Positions 12,701 through 26,300 of a DNA stretch of 64,000 nt are shown here, piece after piece (within the stretch, counting starts at the first letter, position 1; every line of letters begins with the position of its first letter). The stretch is from Temnothorax longispinosus (lineage: Eukaryota > Arthropoda > Insecta > Hymenoptera > Formicidae). The notes beneath the pieces are model-generated. The model was not told the origin of the DNA, made no database searches, and saw only the letters and a program-made list of their open reading frames with translations. Made by a program: the position numbers and the translations under genes. The DNA lies in assembly GCF_030848805.1 (NCBI RefSeq), contig NC_092367.1, positions 1,426,001-1,490,000 of the forward strand, in the 5' to 3' direction.

Positions 12701-15700
12701 AACTTGTAGATTATAGTCACGATTTATATTCTTGAAGCAATTAAGATATGAATCTTGCTTGTTGCGGATATGCGAAGAAGTCAAATAACCAAAAGCGTGT
12801 GTTAATTTTTAAATTAAGAATCTTGAAATTATTTGGATTAATTCGTAATTATAATAAGTATAAAATATTTGTTTAATATTGCACAATAAAATATTTACAG
12901 AACATCATCATATCGAGCAGCGTTCTGTCACGCGTATTTGCTTCGTCAAGTACGTCAAATACGATTATATATCGATCTATACTTAGAAAACTGGAGATTG
13001 CTTCTATATGTTCAGACTGGATAGTTTGCCACTCCCTATTAATAGAACTGAATCACCAAGTGAATGATTTATTCTACGTAGAAAAAGTTTCTATCGGGAT
13101 AAATCGTGGAAAAAAAATCACAAATAGCATCAAATTGGGTCAAAATTACACGACATGAAATAAAATGATAATGAACATGTTTAAATATCCTTCACTAATC
13201 ATTATTTTTAATGACGCAACACTTAGTTTGTTCAACTGCAAACTTTAAATCACATATTGCGTTGTGAAATATCCACAACAGGGAAATGTGTCAACACCGG
13301 AAGACCTCGATCGTCCATGAACATCAGCATATCATAATTGCGACACTACCTTTATCACACGCGCGCACGCAAACACAAGTGACAAGAACGGAGGCAGATC
13401 CGTACTAACTGTTCGCCGTTGGCGAACTACTTGGGCCAAGCTACGAGTTCAGTCAGGGTTTATATAGAGGATCGTCCCACGTCTCCTAGCGAAAGAAGAG
13501 AAGCGAGAGTCACACGTCGAAAGAGAGAGAGAGAGAAACTCACGAGAGGAGTTAGGAGTTAGTCACTAGCGGCAAGTAACTAGAGATGTAAGGTAACACT
13601 AATTGTGAGTTAATGTATACAAATGATTGAATTGTACGAGAAAATACACATTTCAGAGCTGATTAATCAATCAAATTATTATTTCTAATATTTTATTATT
13701 AATATTTAACGCCAAAGTTCATAAATGTAAATAAATTCATTCAAAAATAGCAAGATTCTGTTTCCAGAATCTTAATTTCTTTCTCGAAGAAAAGATTCAG
13801 ATCGCTGTTTAATTATTTCAAGATTGACGTGTTTCGCTTTAAAATTACACACGGATAAAATTAAAATAGTATAAATTAATATGTGCAATTTTAAGACGTT
13901 ATCTCTGAAACGAAAACCGTAGAAGATACTTATATTTTTATGCACATAAATTTACTCGGGGCCCTAAATATTCACGTTTTTTTCCGAGATGGCTTCAAAA
14001 TACACATAATTATACATAAGTACACATGTCGTGCCAGAGGAGTCCGATTCCCCGGCGAGATACGAGGCAAAGAACGAAGAAAGCTGATCCGCGCGTCTTT
14101 GTATAACGGGTAGTTGCAAAGCTTTCGAGCGAGCGAGCAAGCAAGATAGTGAATTAGGGACAAGAACACGAACGAAGAGAAAGGAAAGCGTACTACCTAC
14201 GTGGTGAAATTAGGAAGAGAAAGATCCTCGAGCATACCGGGGCGATACAAGAGCGACAAAGTGCAGTAAAAGAGGCGAAGTGTTGACGGTACCCGAAGAG
14301 GAGAGAAAAGGGGAGTCCGATTCATCCTAGAAACGCACAGCTGCTAACCAATGCGTCGCCACGGACGAAAAATTTACGCCGCAAAACCGCCGCGCGGTTT
14401 CTATTCTTGGACGACCGAGACAGGAAGACAGGGAGACGGAGAACGCGCTAAATGGAAGAAACGGGTGGAACGACGACGGAAATATGCATTTCTTCTTATT
14501 AGCGTTGAATTTATACCTATCCCTGCCGCAACGATTTCTATGAATATATTGTACAGATGGCAAGTTTTATTTCTTTAATCTTAATATTTAACATCTTTTT
14601 TCCTTTTTGAAAAAAATACTTCATAACATTTTCTGGTTCATAAAATGTTCTGTCCCTCATTAGACTGCACGTATTATGTTTCGCGAAGAAAGCGAATTAT
14701 CACAACAAAAAGAATGTGCCTGTAACAAATAACAGGTCGCGTAATCTATTGCGGTGTAACAAAACCAATGTTATCGCTGCGCGATAAATGATAAATATGT
14801 CCGATAAATATTCCTTGAACAACGTGGTTCTTCAACAGCGTATTTTAAAGACAACAGACGCTCGCTTGAAAATGCAACACCGCGGATTTACGAGAAAGCG
14901 AATCGCGATAAGGTCGCAAGTCGTAGAAATAGTTGGACGGCATCCAAACCAGCTGAGTTTATCGTGGACTTTATTGTTCCGCTTTTGCCAGTTGGTACAA
15001 ACACGCGAGAGAACGCGACCCGTTCGGAAGGCCGAAAATAATCGCGGATGTCGTAAAGAATATTGTCGCGAACGCGGCGACAACATAATTTCCGATTTCT
15101 CTCGAAAAACGGGAGCGCAGTATCCATTTATCTCTCGTCGCGCTGCGCTTCGACGCGAGCTTATCAAATCTCGCGGTGGCTGAAATAACCATGACGCGCG
15201 GAGTCGTCGGAATAACCGCGATACCGATAAATGAAATTCGCATCAAAGTGATCTTGCGAAATTGAGCGCGCATTTCCTCTAACAAAGGATAACAAATTTG
15301 TTTTAAAGCTCAATTATCCGGACATTGAATAAACGTTTTAAAATTTACGATGATAAATGGGGGGAGGGGGACTCCCGTAAAATCTCTTTCGAAATTAACT
15401 CCAAAGTTATTGCGGAACCTCTGGCTGGAAAACCGTGCAGTCTAAACACGAGATGCACTCTTTTGGCACAGCTTCGATGCGGAATCGTTGGCGGCAGCAT
15501 CGACTGCGAGCCTCAATATTATTCTTAGACGAAGAGACGAAGAGGAAAGAGGAAGCTTACCGAGAGGGATACTCGGACGGATATCAAGCGAGCGTTCAAA
15601 CAGATGGAGTCATTACTATGTCGGGAGAAGTAGTCAAATGACTCTTCATTATGAGCATTCTAATAATTACCGATAACGAAGAAAGGCATACGTGTTAAAT

Positions 15701-18700
15701 AGCGGGGTTAAGAGCTACTTTCTTGGCTTACTGCCCCGCGAAAAAAAAAAGAAAACGCTGCTCTGTCGCATTGCCATCGTGTAAGTGTGCTAAAAAAATT
15801 ATTCGAACGGGAATTTAAAAAAAACATGGGTTGTTCCGAATAATACGTACGCTTCAATTTAGGACTGCAAAATTTATCACAATTATTCATATCTATTGAA
15901 TTTATATTTTCTATTGAATCGCACGCGGTGCTACACATGTAAATCTGTACGTCATCGTTGAGTGTCCACATATTTCGGAGTTGAAATTTTTCGAGAGTGC
16001 ATGCACCAGCCAACAGTTATTCTGGATCGGAAGAGCATATTTCCGAAATAAAAACGAAGTGAATCGTTTCCTGCAACGGCCAGGGATGCAAAACACATAA
16101 ATCACATTTCAATTTTCGCTCGTTAGTCGAGCTTTTGCTTCCCACCGCGCGCTATATCGATCAACCTGCCGGCGATACAGTCATAACGAATATGTCAGTA
16201 GTGTTTCACCCATTCAATTCCGCTATAATCCGCTTTTCGGATCAACACTACTCTCCGCCTTTACTCTGCGCATTCTCGACGCGACGAAACGAAAGATAAA
16301 AATTCGAGGACTTAACGAGTGTATATTTTGACACGTATGTCCACTCGATGGTGTAAAGTCGACGTTGAGCTACTCAATTCTAGATTGTGGCTCATGTATA
16401 AAAGGGTCCGATGAACGAAGCATATCTTGGGACTTCACGTATCGAGACTATTTTTATTTTCGCGACCAAGTTCGAGCGCGACGATAACCTGCGAATTACA
16501 AGTATTTAAAAAACAACATATTCATATAAAATTGTTTAAATTTTGTATGCGGGAAAGATTTACGTAAATGTACGCCCTAAATTACAAGCATTTAAATATT
16601 TAAACACTTTTGGTAGAAAATACATGCGCGACCTGCAGTTGCAACGACATCAGCGTTAATGTTACAGATAGAAACACATATATGCACTCTCGTATATTCA
16701 CCCTCTTATCCGTCTTCTTCAGCCTTTCGAGAGTCGTGAAGCGTAACAAGAGGGGTGTGCACGAAAGGTAGATATCGATTTTATCACTCTACATGTGTCG
16801 ATTCTACGTAGAATTGTGTGAGATTCGAGAAGGTTGAGGATTAACCGTACACATAACGAAATGGAAGCGAACAATACACGAAGTGATTAAACTAACAGAA
16901 AATTTAGCGAATATGTTAAATAAATTATTTCTTAAAAATCATTTGCGCAATTTCTTGTTTTAAGCAATCAATGCCGTAAAACCTTATTTTCAAGAATTCT
17001 CTTTCCCACAGTTTTGTATAATTTATCCTTTCGCAAACATTGACATACACTTCCAATAATTGTTTCCTCAGCTGCGGGAAGCGTACTAAAATAATTAAAC
17101 ACGAGTCATAAAAAAATGCACGTGCGATGGTTGAGTTTCGTGTTTCTTCGGTATCCGAAAAAAAATCACGTCCTTCACAGGAGAGAAGCATTACGAGGAG
17201 CACGAACATGACCATCGGCAGCATGTGTGAAATCTTGACTACGTGCGGTCGAGGCCAGCTATCTTGCATAATTGAGAATCACTGCCGCGTCTCTCGGGCA
17301 CGTCTCCCGATGATGCTAAGCACTGGAAACCACGTTCCTCAATGAATACTGAACCATGCATTCATGGTCCATCCATTTCCGCAGACGCGCGATTCTCGAA
17401 GGGCAAGAAGCTCTTAATACAAGAGAATCAGAGTAGGTACTCGAATACTCGAAAGAATCCTGTTAAGCGATATTTTAAATTGACGAAACAAATTTCTTAC
17501 AAACTATTAAAGCTACTTTTGATCATCGTATTTTGACCGATAATCCTACAGTATCCTAACGAATATGGCGGAATAAGAAATAATTGCATGCGAAACGCGC
17601 GCTGATGTATAGAAACAATCGTATCGCGCAGCCACATTTGTTTCGCGATCACGTAGGAGTCTTTTATCGTCGTCCGAGAAAAGTTGAATTTGCGGTCGCG
17701 GAAAATCGGGGAAATCCCGCTTGGCAATATACCGACAATGTGAAACTCGGCAGAACGGCTCGCAATCTCGTGGGAGGATTCGCTCCCGGTAGCAGAAATG
17801 GGGCTCATCGATTCGAAACTACAGCAAAAAAGCGACGGCGCGGCGGCGGAGGTTCAGTGCGAAGAAAACGGAAGGAAGACTGATAAAGTGCAAACTGGAG
17901 CGAAAGATGACCGTCGTGATCTACCGACATAAATCCGCAATTCACCGAGTTTTCCTCGGTCCCAAACGAGCAAGAACGAACAAAGAGAGGGAAGACATTG
18001 CCGCATCCACGGCAAAAAGCTTCGCTCTTGTAATCTCTGAACGTGAGGTCAATGATACGTCGCGGTTCTCAAAGAAAGCAATATCTCGAGCAAATGACAC
18101 CGAGCTGCTCTCTCTCGACGGCGATACTTGATTGAACAAGTCACCCCGGTGTCGCAAAAAAAAAAAAAAAACACAAATAATAGAATAATACGCGGAGTTT
18201 CTAACAAAATTCGAAACCTGTTTCCTCGCGGAAATAGCGACAGTTTCTCAGTTTTTGTAAACTACCACGAAAGGACTAATTCTCGTTTATCTTCCCCAAA
18301 AGAAACGTGCCCGTTTGTGAGAACGTTTGCGGCTAGAATTTTTATCTCGTGGAAATCGGCTCTCGCATGAAAGAAAGATAAGAGCTAGGGACTTCGAAAA
18401 CTCTTGTCTGCAATCTCGAGGCGTAATCTCAATCGTGGAAAAAAAAATTTAAAGGGGAACGACACAAAGCAAAAATTTCGAGACAATGAATTAGATACTT
18501 TTCAGTGTTAGTTCTTCAATTTTATCAAGATCAGTACTTCAGTTTAATAAAAAAGAAAAAAAGATGGCCAAAGAGAAAATCAATAAAAATATAAAGATCA
18601 AATTGTGGAAAGCGAACCAATGTCGTCACCTTCGCTCTCCATAAAATTCCATAATTTGACATTTCTCGACGAAATGATAAAAAGCACTTCGAGAGAAATA

Positions 18701-20340
18701 AGGTACAAAAAGGAAAAGGGCGCGACAAAAATTGCGACAGTTGCCGACTGAAAATCTCGTGAAACTAACGACTCGAATCGCATTTCGAAGTTGCCGTACT
18801 TGGTAGTTTCGCAGGGCGAGTCATTCTCAAGCGAGCGCTTGAGTTTCCGAGAGTGCCGACCTTCGCAGTTTCGACCTTCACTGACGCGACACGGCGCGGG
18901 CTCGGGAGTCGTTCTCGTCCACGAATAAGAGAAGAAAAATAACTCGAATGGAAAACTCGTTATCGAGTGTCTCTCCGTCCCGCGCGGAGAGCATCCGCTG
19001 CGCGCAGCTTTCAGAGACGCGTCAAGGGCCATCAGACGCGAGAATTTCACCTCACGGGAAATCACGCGACGACCAGGTTGGCACATCCGATCGCAATTAA
19101 CAGACGAACTTTTAATGAAACCGAACGTTCGATTCGCGTGATCTCTTTTTTTTCCTTTCCTTTCCTTTCTTTCTTGCCGCGAAGGCGCCAGTCTGTGAAA
19201 ACCGCGAGTGGGAATTTATCGTCGCGCGCACAGTCGCGACACAATTCAATTCTGTCAACTCGCAGTGCGGGAAAATTAATTAACAGTAATTAACAGTGTA
19301 CCTTCTAAATTGATTATTGACAATATTATTGGCATTATTGGCATTCGTTGCGAGAGATCGCTTTCAAATTGTACGTAATATCTTGTTTATACGTATGGGG
19401 CAAATGTCGATACTTTAATCCTGATTAGCGCTAAGCCTATTAGCAACTACGATATTTATGATAGATCGTATATGTGCGAAATAATTGATTCGCTATATAT
19501 GTTAATCGATAATTATCACACACTGCAGATGCGAGAGATAACCGCGCGATATAACTATACGCGGTTTTATTTCACTAACGTAGAGAGGAGGCGGGGGTTC
19601 TTTATTAGCGCGTTATGGGAGGCTGTTAGGTGAATCGCAGACACATAAAAGGCCGGTAAAGGCCATACCCATTACCCGACCAAGCACCGATTCCGCTTCC
19701 GCATTCGTGAATAACAAGCGCCGCGAGATATCACTCGAACGTGCATTTTTACCGATCGGAGTTGCAAAAATATGCCTCTTACGCTTCTTCGTAAGAATGC
19801 TCGTAAAACGTAACAGTAACGCCGGCTTAGCTCGCGCTTCGCTCCTTAAATCCAACCGCATCCGATGTTTATACGGCACTTAGGAAAGTGATGGCAGGAA
19901 TACAGAGAATCCTTTACATCTTACGTCTTTTGTCCGGCGCATGATAATACGAGAGGAAACCGAAAGAAAAGCGGTTACTTATATAGCAATCATATTATGC
20001 GATGTCGCAAGAAAGGACTTTCGACATTGTAAGACACACGTGTATGAACACATATCGGAGCTTTTTCAAAATGACTCCGAAAGCTCCCTTTTCGCAGTTT
20101 CCTCGCGATTCAATTAACACGCAAAGGGGATCGCGCATCGAGTCTTTTGTTCATATTCGAGAATGGATCGAATCTCACGTCGGCACGGTCGCCGAATGCG
20201 AAAAGCCCCGGTAGCCCCGTCGGTCGGCATGGCAACAGCTCCGAGCGTCCCGGCGTCGGGACGCTCGATACTAGACGACGACGGCCGTGGCGGTAGCGGC
20301 GGCGGTGATGGTGGCGGTGATGGTGGCAGCGGTGGTGACG

Positions 20341-20372
<32 letters not shown>

Positions 20373-23300
20373 GTCGGCGACGACGACGATGACGACGACG
20401 CCCAAATCCGAAAGGACGAGTGAGCGTTAGACGTGGAGCGTAAATTCGCCACCGCGTATTTCAGATCGCGATTCGCACGCAATCGTTCCCTATGACATCA
20501 TTACCTACCCTCTGTGCCGCCCTCCCCCCCCCCCGCATGCATGCGCGAGAAATACGTGCATGGGCGCCACGAGGTCTCGCAACGATGGCAACGACACGCT
20601 GCAAAACAATGTTGCGCGAAAATGACAGTCCGATAACCGGCGTGTCGATTTTCGGCCCTCACTTTCGGCCCGCGGCGAGTTGATCAAACAGAATTCGATA
20701 TACTTGATAAAGTAGTCTGTGAATTCTATGCGCGTACCAATTTCACAATGTAAATGTAATAATAAAGAATTAATGCTAGAGCTCAATTAACATATAAAGC
20801 ATCTTCCTTTATATATCTGTACCTTAGAGGTAAAGTATCTCTAGTCTTTGCCAAAATGGAGTTAATACATTTTTCAACATAACAGGAGCTTAAATCGTAC
20901 AATGGTAAAGCGTCTTATGTCTATTATTACTAGTTCCTAAGATACAATGTTTAGAAAATCGTTTTTTATAGTGCCTAATTTTTAAACCAGATAAAGCGTG
21001 TTATTGGTGGTTGCACTATTAAACATGTCAGTTAAACTACTTTATTAAAAACTTAATAAATCAAGTTAATATTTTTATTTTATATTTAAAAATATATATA
21101 TCATTACACTATTTAAAACTTTAAGGCTCCTGGATGGTCACCGCGGCCATATTGAATTCTCACTATTGAGGCGAGGAAAACACCCAATTTTGTCGTCCGT
21201 ACCATTTTCAAATAAAGAGACATTTCAATAAAACATCACTATAGATCGTTTCAGAACACTTCCGAAATTGACCGAAAACTACCCTTTTCCCTCGACAATA
21301 AACAAACAGCCATAAAACAAAGCCTAAACATACGGGAAAAACAGCCGTTTAACGACTATCGAAAAGAGGTGAAAACGTTACTTCCGCATGCAAATCTTAC
21401 TTTTCGGTCAATTTTACGATTTTCACGAATACGTTAAACGTTAAAGCACAAGCACAGAGCGAGTAATAAAGAAATAGCAAGGACGACAAAATAGGTTGTC
21501 AACATGTCACAAGACAGAATTCTCCATTGGAGAGAGTGAGAGGAGAGAGTGGCGGCGCCACCATCAACGCAGAGTTCTCGGCTGACCATCCAGGAGCCTT
21601 AAACCTTGTTTTCTCGAAATGTTCAAAAATGGACATACGATCCTTTACCTGTAAGGTGCAGACATAGGTATAAACTTAAAATATTTTTATGACATCATTT
21701 TGAACTTTATAATATGTGTGACCTCAGTGATCTTCGTAAAATACTCTTTATGTGCGTTCCACATGATATCGCAGTAAATGCGCTCGTAAGAAATGTTCAT
21801 TTTTATCAGCGCCGTCGCTGACGCATTGACGGCATTAAAGCGTGTCAGGAAACTGACATAAAAGACATGAATAAGAGAGGGATACCGGCGAAGAAATAAA
21901 AACGAGTCGCATTTTAAATTCATGTGCAGATCGACGAACGTTTCTCCACAGTAACGAGGTCTTTAAACTGACACACTTCGGCTAAATTCAAACCGCGATT
22001 AATAACAAATGAGAAACAGGAAGGCGGAACGGGGTTAGGGTCGGTCTCTCCTCGATCGTCATATTTCGGTGGAAAACACGAATAATACTCGCGATCAAGG
22101 TGCGATATATATTTTTATTATGCTCGGCGATATCAATCTGTTTATGAATGCAGGTATATCTTCCGCGCATTTGCAAAATTAGTTTTCCTGGCTTGCACCG
22201 ACACGTATTTATTTCCTCCCCTTCTCGCCCTCCCGCAATCCCCGTCACTTCTTCCGGTATCGTTATACGGGAGTAAATTGGAGTCGCTGGCAGGAGAAAC
22301 GTCGGCTCTTTCATCAAAATGTGAGGCTCCTTCGTGGCTTATGGCGAGAGCGGTGCGTAGTTTTTTTTTCCTCCTCCCCGCTACTCTAAGAGGGATGCAC
22401 TTGATTAACTTCCCTGAAGGAAACCCTTCGTCTTTCACCGACCGTCTGCTTTCGATCACCTCATTTACATTATAAAGTTTCTCAAAAGGCACGTGTGCCC
22501 CTAAGATAAGAACGCAGAAGAAAATACACAGCCACATTTATCGTCAAGCTGTTTAATCGTTCTAGGAGAAACTTTAAAGATTCAGGAACTCCACCAACTC
22601 TTTTGTCAATGTGATATACATTCAACATTTCCATTTCCTACATTTTTAATTTTTAAAGTAAACTCTTAATAGAAATTGAAGAGGAAGTAAACGTTTCAGT
22701 TTGACAGACTTCAGGTGATAACCAAGAATTGCCCGATAGAAATTTTTCTTCTGTTGACCGTCCGTCTCGTTATCGGTCGTGACGAAAAGAGTGAACTACG
22801 ACTAGACCAATATTTGACGGGAAAGGCTGGCCGCAAGATTATAGCTATCCATGAACCTCGTCGCGCCGCCTAGACCACCATAGAAATTCGCGGAAACCGA
22901 GCGGAATTCTGTCCCGAGACGGAAATTAACGTCATATTCTTCCACGTACTCCCAAAATATAATAATAAAAATGTAACATTGAAAAAAATATTAATACTGC
23001 ATTAAAAGTATTTCAATGTATTCTACATTCGTGTTACACTCTCGATAAAACCCTAACTGTAAATTGACAAAAAGATTACTTTTACTTGCGCTCGTAATAC
23101 TTTTTTCCTTCTTTTTTGCAGAAACACATTTGAGTTTTTGCGGCCAATGCGAAGAATGATCGACTGATCGAAAAAGACAGCAACAAAACGAAACATTTGC
23201 CGTTGACAGCAGGTTCTCCAGATAATCTGTTTTAATCCGAACAACCTTCGGATGGCTTTCAGACACGTCCGAGAGGAGAACCTTCGGCAGTCTTGGCCGC

Positions 23301-26300
23301 TCGCCAAGCACTCCGAGTCTGATTAGCTTGTAATTGCGTATTGTTTTCCCCAGTGAAGTAAGACAGAACCGTGCGACGGACAAGGAAAAGAAGAGAATAT
23401 AAAGGGGAACGAAATGATGTCAAGCTTCGAGTTCTTGAAATCTACGAAAGATTGCTCTCCACCGAGTTAAGCTCCTCGAGAGACTACTTGCCTCAGTAAT
23501 GACGGAGGAAACCGCGAAATAGCACAAGACAATTCAGCGACTTTAGAATTATTCAGTTAGCGTAACTAAAATACTTTGGTTAGAGCACTTAAATTAGCAT
23601 AACTAGAATTCTTCAGCTACACTGAATCGTTACATACTAAACTGCTAAACGCATTTCTGTTAAATTCCATTTACTCGATAGACAATAAAAATATTATGTG
23701 TTTCAAGTCCGACAAATAATCGGCGAAATAAAGTTGGGGAAAAAAAAAATATATATATATACACAGAAACTGACACGAAAAAAACACCTTGTTACGGCTT
23801 TATGCCCCTTTTTCATACGTTTGATTTTTAATCATTAGAGCCTTTTAAGGTTATTAAAAATATTATATTAAATCCTCGTTTTTGATCGAATAAATAAATT
23901 TGAAATCTGGTGCAATAAGAGATTCAAGAACCGACGGAATGTCTCGAAGAATGTCTTCCGACTTACTCGATCGCTCTGATTTTGTAATACGATCCTGCCT
24001 GTCTGCGAGCGAGAACGACGGGCGAAAAAGTGTGGAAAAGGCGGCCATCGGCATGCGTCTTTCACGCGCGGATCATCGAAGGGGTCGAGAGCCCGTAGAG
24101 GTCCTTTGAACGCGGTCATGCACCTCTTTTGTGTCTCGTCACAATAAAGAGTGGACCCTTCTCTCCGACTTCCTTTCTCCATTTCTCCTCCTCGCCGCGG
24201 TTTTTTAACGGAATTTCAATCGACGACAAGTACGCACCGCGTCCGTCCGGGCGCGTTGAAAAGTGATCGTTAGAGTTCCCGCTACCTCGTTAACTTTCCA
24301 TCTTTCCCGACTCGTTAACCATCCCTTGAAACTTCGTGGAAGCGTAGACGCGCGTTCGATGCTGATCAACATTTGATGGTTCACGCTGTCGTACCTTTCC
24401 GTCCGATATTAATCAATTCACCAACGTAATGAGCGGAGTCCTTGTACGTTTCCGCATAGGGAAACTTCGTTTTATCGCCAAACGAGGAAGCAGTTTGCTC
24501 GCTTAATTTCCGCGATCGAAAGTTTGGAGCGTGGCTGCGGGAATATACCTGGCAAAACTTTTCTACATTCGCAATCCCGAGGTCTTTACGATAGGTAGAA
24601 TATAAATGCTCGGAAAAATTTTTCGCAAAGTCTGACGAGCGAAATCGGTGGGTCGAACATTACCATGAATGATGGCCGGAAAGCATCTCTCAGAGGGGGG
24701 AAAAAAAGTTGGAAGACTATAAGAAATCGTACCGTCACTTTGGACGCTTTCAGGATATCCGTGAAATTCCGCGAACAGAAGAGAAAAGTTCGGACTTGAA
24801 GCGCGCTGTATTTCGTCTCTATCGTGAATCTCCGCGCGAGTCTCGAGCTATTCATTTCACCTGTCGCATTGCTTCTGACCGTGCTTCCGAACGAAAGCAC
24901 ATAACTGAAGACGAAATGCGATTGACGACACACGTAAGACCACCTTTCAGACGTCGATGTCGATACGTCACGCGGCACGTTCCATATATCGTTATTGTCA
25001 CTGCGAATCCAGCAGGAACGAGAATTACTTAAGTAAAGAGAACGAAAAGAAGTGCTTTTCAAACTCGACACGCGCAAACAGCATCATTCCTCTTCATTCA
25101 AACGCTCGTTTTTACGTGAATACTGTTAACAACTCATTTACATTACATTATAACTATTAGTAGTGTCAAATTATGCTCAATTTGAATCATTTTTAACCAT
25201 TCCTATAGATCGCCAGTGCTCCTACTCAATATGTCGTTAATTTAACTAAACCAATGAAGTTAAAATAATATTGTTCTGATTTAAAATAATAAATTTCGAC
25301 ACACATACTAGTTAAAAACAACAAAATGTTATTTAACTCAAGGTACTGATTTAAATTTCATTCTTAAATTTAACGGTATAGATAATTCGTTTGTCAGTAG
25401 TCTTAATTAATTAAGATTATAAATATACCATCAACAGCTACAAATAAAAATAAAGAAATTTATCGACAAATTTTCATTCGATTTCTCGATAAGTTATTTT
25501 AATTTTTCGAATGTATTTACGAGACCGCCATAGGAATAACCAACATCTTCAAGCACAAGGAAGTATTCCTTTTCAAAGGTACGCGCGCGTGAACGTGATA
25601 CTGCATCGAGAGAGATATATATATATGTATGTATATGGACGGTAGAACTCGAGGGATCGTGGGATGAATTTCATCGGGGCCATTAGGGATGAAATCGAAC
25701 CGAGGCGGACACCACCGCAATGCTTCCCGCCGCACATGAAAACCGGTTCCGTACCACAGTCCTGGACTGTCACTACTGTCGTAACAGTCTTACTCTCCCG
25801 GTGCATCGACAAAACTGCACGTGCACGCATCGTTGCATGTGCAACGCTGTGACGGATTTACAACCGTGGACAGAGCGCGACGTTTTGTCACATACGCGGC
25901 GAAATCTTTTTCGCCATCAACACAAGATTACACGTCGCGTAGAAAGTGAATATCGCGGAATCAGTATAGTGATTATCTGATGCGGATCTAACGGAAAAAT
26001 AAAGAATTTATATTAATTAGTCATATTAATATATAAAATTCATATTGATGCGTTACATTAAAACATGAGATTGATATAAGTTATATTAATTAATAATTTA
26101 TATATTGAATTCATATTAAAAAGTTCATATTTACTTGGACTACTGGCCCATCGTGCGCAATAATTAAAACAATTAAATATTTCCTATATATAGATAATTT
26201 GTTTATCGGATTTGAAATTTCGTATCCACTTCCTGCAGAGGCGTTTCTTAATTTAACTGAAAGCACATAAAAATTTGCCTCTGTCGCCGTTCAAAGATAT

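Noticed and set aside
13411..13427. Palindrome GTTCGCCGTTGGCGAAC as an operator
   Set aside because: A single short palindrome with no gene beside it; expected now and then by chance.
21564..21577. ATCAACGCAGAGT, identical to part of a common cDNA template-switch oligo
   Set aside because: Only 13 bases match, and the sequence continues smoothly into the TIR of the TTAA element; taken as coincidence rather than adapter contamination.
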